A stretch of 16,114 bases of DNA, taken from positions 1 through 16,114 of the forward strand of contig CAMWRO010000033.1 of NCBI GenBank assembly GCA_947176615.1, read 5' to 3'. The position numbers were made by a program, and so were the translations under genes. This stretch comes from an uncultured Porphyromonadaceae bacterium. GTDB taxonomy: Bacteria; Bacteroidota; Bacteroidia; Bacteroidales; Muribaculaceae. The number at the start of each line of letters is the position of its first letter. Within the stretch, counting starts at the first letter, position 1. Of the stretch, positions 14,684 through 16,114 are shown in pieces. The notes under the pieces are model-generated. The model did no database searches. It saw nothing but the letters and a program-made list of their open reading frames with translations, and had not been told where the DNA came from.

Positions 14684-14711
14684 GGAAAGAGGGTCTTTCC
14701 TTTTATATATA
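14684..14711 (+). terminator. Terminator-like hairpin in the array
   Basis: GGAAAGA-GGG-TCTTTCC is a perfect 7-bp stem followed by TTTTATATATA. The equivalent place in the previous unit (14546-14560) has a weaker 5-pair stem before the same tail. Confidence 0.5.
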
Positions 14712-14823
14712 GATATTACTCCAATCAATCCCCATACTCTAACTGCAACTCCATTTAATCGCCATAATTGCCACTATATCAAACCAATAACCTATATAAA
14801 AGCGTATATAGGTCAAATAAGTA

Positions 14824-14851
14824 AGAATGGCTCATTCTCTCTTTATATATA
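14824..14851 (+). terminator. Terminator-like hairpin in the next array unit
   Basis: AGAATG-GCT-CATTCT is a perfect 6-bp stem followed by CTCTTTATATATA. Stem sequence differs from the unit before, yet the plan (short hairpin, then T-rich TATATA) is the same. Confidence 0.45.
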
Positions 14852-15017
14852 ATTACTATCATTCAATCCTCAATCCAAAGGCTAACTAACTTTTCAATGG
14901 AGATATTCACCTATATACCAATTGTCTAACTGCAATTATCCTCATATCAGACCGTCAAATGTCAAAATATGTTAAAGTCGTTATCCCTCCCTAAACATCA
15001 TCCCTCCTTTTATATAT

Positions 15018-15333
15018 TAGAGTGTTCCCTTTCAATAACGTTTGAGAAAGGAAACAAAAAGAGAACATTGAAATTTAGGAAAAGCAATAGGGAAACCTTT
15101 TCAATCCATCCATCTTCATTAAAGGAGGAAAGATGATTTTGGAGGGATGTTGAAAGGAGGTCTAAAGTTGTTTGGAAATGGCTAAAATGGAGATTGAAAA
15201 AATTTTTTCAAAAAAAGTGGCTATATAACTAAATATTGGAGGAGAGTTTGGTATATATGTCATTTTTGACTGAAAGAAAGTCGGTTAGAAATTTTGCCAT
15301 TTGAAGATTTTTTGTTAGATTTTGGCGATTTCG
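15018..15333. other. AT-rich non-coding stretch
   Basis: 316 bases with no gene. The strand is purine-rich from about 15040 to 15250. An 18-bp perfect palindrome TTGAAAAAATTTTTTCAA lies at 15194-15211, and CATCTT/AAGATG arms lie around 15110-15134. I see no further signal. Confidence 0.5.
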
Positions 15334-15365
15334 TTTGGATGGTTAGGAAATTATGGCTAATTTTG
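15334..15365 (+). promoter_or_regulatory. Consensus Bacteroidales promoter
   Basis: TTTG (15334-15337), a 20-base spacer and TAATTTTG (15358-15365) match the -33/-7 consensus exactly, including spacing. It is the best promoter in the window. Transcription would start near 15372, about 310 bases before the first ATG gene. Confidence 0.75.
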
Positions 15366-15412
15366 TCGTAGAGTTGAACCCCTAAAAAGTTTGAACGAAA
15401 CAGAAAGTATAA

Positions 15413-15661
15413 CAAAAGACATATTACAAACGACTTGAAGACAAGTTATTTGGCGTAGATAAATCTGGAAAATTCATCAACGCAGTCCAAATAATAGGTC
15501 GGACGGTAGGATTGTACCCTCACAGGGCGCAACCTACTTTCTCCTATTGTGACTGCAAAGGCAATTCCAGAGCCTATCTACCCAATAGAGGAAAGTTCAA
15601 AGGTAGCGACCCTTTTTCTTTTCTGCCCTATTGGGGATTTGTCATAGGTCATAAACCATAA
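15413..15661 (+). other. 82-codon open frame without a standard start, in a long leader
   Basis: From the stop at 15410-15412 to the TAA at 15659-15661 the frame stays open and reads like protein (YYKRLEDKLFGVDKSGKF, then RAQPTFSYCDCKGNSRAYL and a FLPYWGFVIG end). There is no ATG; a TTG at 15512 would give 49 residues. It could be the relic of a gene that lost its 5' end, a gene with an unusual start, or a structured leader: CCCAATAG (15581-15588) and CTATTGGG (15628-15635) form an inverted repeat in the same stretch. I do not recognise the product. Confidence 0.35.
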
Positions 15662-15684
15662 GAAAAACTTAAAACAGAAAGGCT

Positions 15685-15882
15685 ATGGCAAAATTCAGAC
15701 TGACATTCAAAAAGGACTGTGGCTCCATGAGAGAGGGCGCAAAGAAAGGCGACAGCATTGTAGTTGAGGCTGCGACAACTGGCGGTATCAACTTCGACCT
15801 TATCAAAAACGCAGTAAAGAGCCAACTTGGAAAAACTGTTGGAGCAGTAAGCAGTGACTATTACACCATCGAAAAACTCTAA
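15685..15882 (+). CDS. Small protein of unknown function
   Basis: 65 residues, no signal peptide or membrane segment, one cysteine. It begins with a basic strand (MAKFRLTFKKD), has a second strand SIVVEA, then a helix (FDLIKNAVKSQLG) and ends in SDYYTIEKL. An AGAAAGG stretch lies a few bases before the ATG. The GC content is well below that of the genes before 13240, pointing to acquired DNA. It lies 14 bases before the next gene and probably shares its transcript, driven from 15334. I do not recognise the family; similar small proteins may occur in Bacteroidales mobile elements, but that is recollection, not evidence. Confidence 0.7.
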   Translation: MAKFRLTFKKDCGSMREGAKKGDSIVVEAATTGGINFDLIKNAVKSQLGKTVGAVSSDYYTIEKL

Positions 15883-15896
15883 CCTCTTTCAATCCA

Positions 15897-16114
15897 ATGG
15901 CAATCATTCCAAAGATTGAAAACGGCAATGTCGTTATAGTAAATGAATATGGAGGCAAACTCCGTTCATTCTCACCTAACCAAGGAGGCAAAGCGGTGTT
16001 TGTAGATTATAACCACTCAAACGGAAAGATATTGGTTACTACCGAAAAAGGTATTGTGATAGTCTGCAACGAAAACGGCGGACACCTCAATTCATTTTCG
16101 GGGAACGGCAATAT
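15897..16114 (+). CDS. Partial gene with internal beta-repeat, propeller-like
   Basis: An ATG frame that runs off the window end, 72 codons seen. It contains two copies of a motif about 43 residues apart: GNVVIVNEYGGKLRSFS (about 10-26) and GIVIVCNENGGHLNSFS (about 53-69), separated by KAVFVDYNHSNGKILVTTEKG. Alternating strands of the form 'xVxIVxxxGGxLxSFS' suit blades of a beta-propeller or a similar repeat fold. No signal peptide is present, so it should be cytoplasmic or a structural part of a mobile element. It follows the 65-residue gene by 14 bases and shares its low GC. The function is unknown. Confidence 0.65.
   Translation, partial: MAIIPKIENGNVVIVNEYGGKLRSFSPNQGGKAVFVDYNHSNGKILVTTEKGIVIVCNENGGHLNSFSGNGN

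Larger units (their letters stand above)
14238..15017. repeat. Degenerate tandem array of about 140-bp units
   Basis: TTTATATATA occurs at 14420, 14562, 14702 and 14842, spacing 142, 140 and 140. Variants at 14238 (TTTATATAGG) and 15008 (TTTATATATT) flank these at 182 and 166. Between them other words recur in register: CCATAACTGATTGGAAATG (14482 and 14621), TTTTATAATGACCGTAG, GATGGAAAGAGG, and CTCTAACT. The first two full units agree closely over their second halves. Hairpins precede the TATATA word in several units. No credible gene lies here; short open frames cross the repeats but look unlike proteins. Confidence 0.75.

Noticed and set aside
14501..14852. Two overlapping open frames of 73-75 codons on opposite strands in the AT-rich array
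   Set aside because: They follow the repeat units, have low-complexity Tyr/Ile-rich composition and no start signals.
14238..15017. CRISPR array
   Set aside because: The repeat period is about 140 bp with degenerate units. No short identical repeats with unique spacers of 25-40 bp are present, and no cas gene is nearby.
15194..15211. TTGAAAAAATTTTTTCAA as a terminator
   Set aside because: A perfect palindrome with no loop, made of A and T runs, is expected often in DNA this AT-rich, and no gene ends just before it.

Overview
The window looks like chromosomal DNA from a Bacteroidales bacterium, plausibly Muribaculaceae or a close relative; the family-level guess is inference. Three things support this. 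The promoters I can find carry the Bacteroidales-type -7 box TAnnTTTG. The gene content is typical of the order: SecG with an Ala/Pro tail, an LptE-TPR-SecG run, a DUF4199 protein next to a GT2 glycosyltransferase, and a DUF6452/DUF6048 pair. The coding part is GC-rich, and shows the usual long antisense open frames that GC-rich genes produce.

Layout. Positions 1-500 hold the decayed 3' end of a YhcG/DUF1016-type nuclease gene and a terminator facing left. Positions 571-4246 are a leftward block for the cell envelope: lptE, a TPR-like protein, secG, and, after a terminator-like hairpin, an MsbA-type ABC exporter. A 128-bp divergent promoter region separates this from a rightward two-component pair: an unusually short response regulator (receiver plus Fis helix-turn-helix, no AAA+ domain) overlapping an NtrY-like kinase by ATGA. 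From 6240 to 11528 a rightward series follows: DUF4199 membrane protein, GT2 glycosyltransferase, nitroreductase, DUF6452 lipoprotein, DUF6048 outer-membrane-type protein, a short-chain dehydrogenase flanked by 27-bp direct repeats, and PhoH. A 497-bp intergenic region rich in palindromes leads to recA, whose promoter carries a perfect 8-N5-8 dyad that could be an SOS-type operator.

After recA the character changes. A leftward gene resembling the C-terminal two thirds of an SU10-type phage major capsid protein stands alone, with no promoter box and no N-terminal region. Upstream of it lies about 1.6 kb of very AT-rich DNA without convincing genes. It contains a 76-nt near-perfect palindrome, a 13-bp terminator hairpin, and a degenerate tandem array in which TTTATATATA recurs at intervals of 142, 140 and 140 bp, several times just after a short hairpin. 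A consensus promoter at 15334-15365 then drives a long leader and two small low-GC genes, the second cut by the window end and carrying a propeller-like repeat. I read 13331-16114 as acquired or phage-derived DNA beside recA. The array of terminator-like units is the part most likely to be undescribed.
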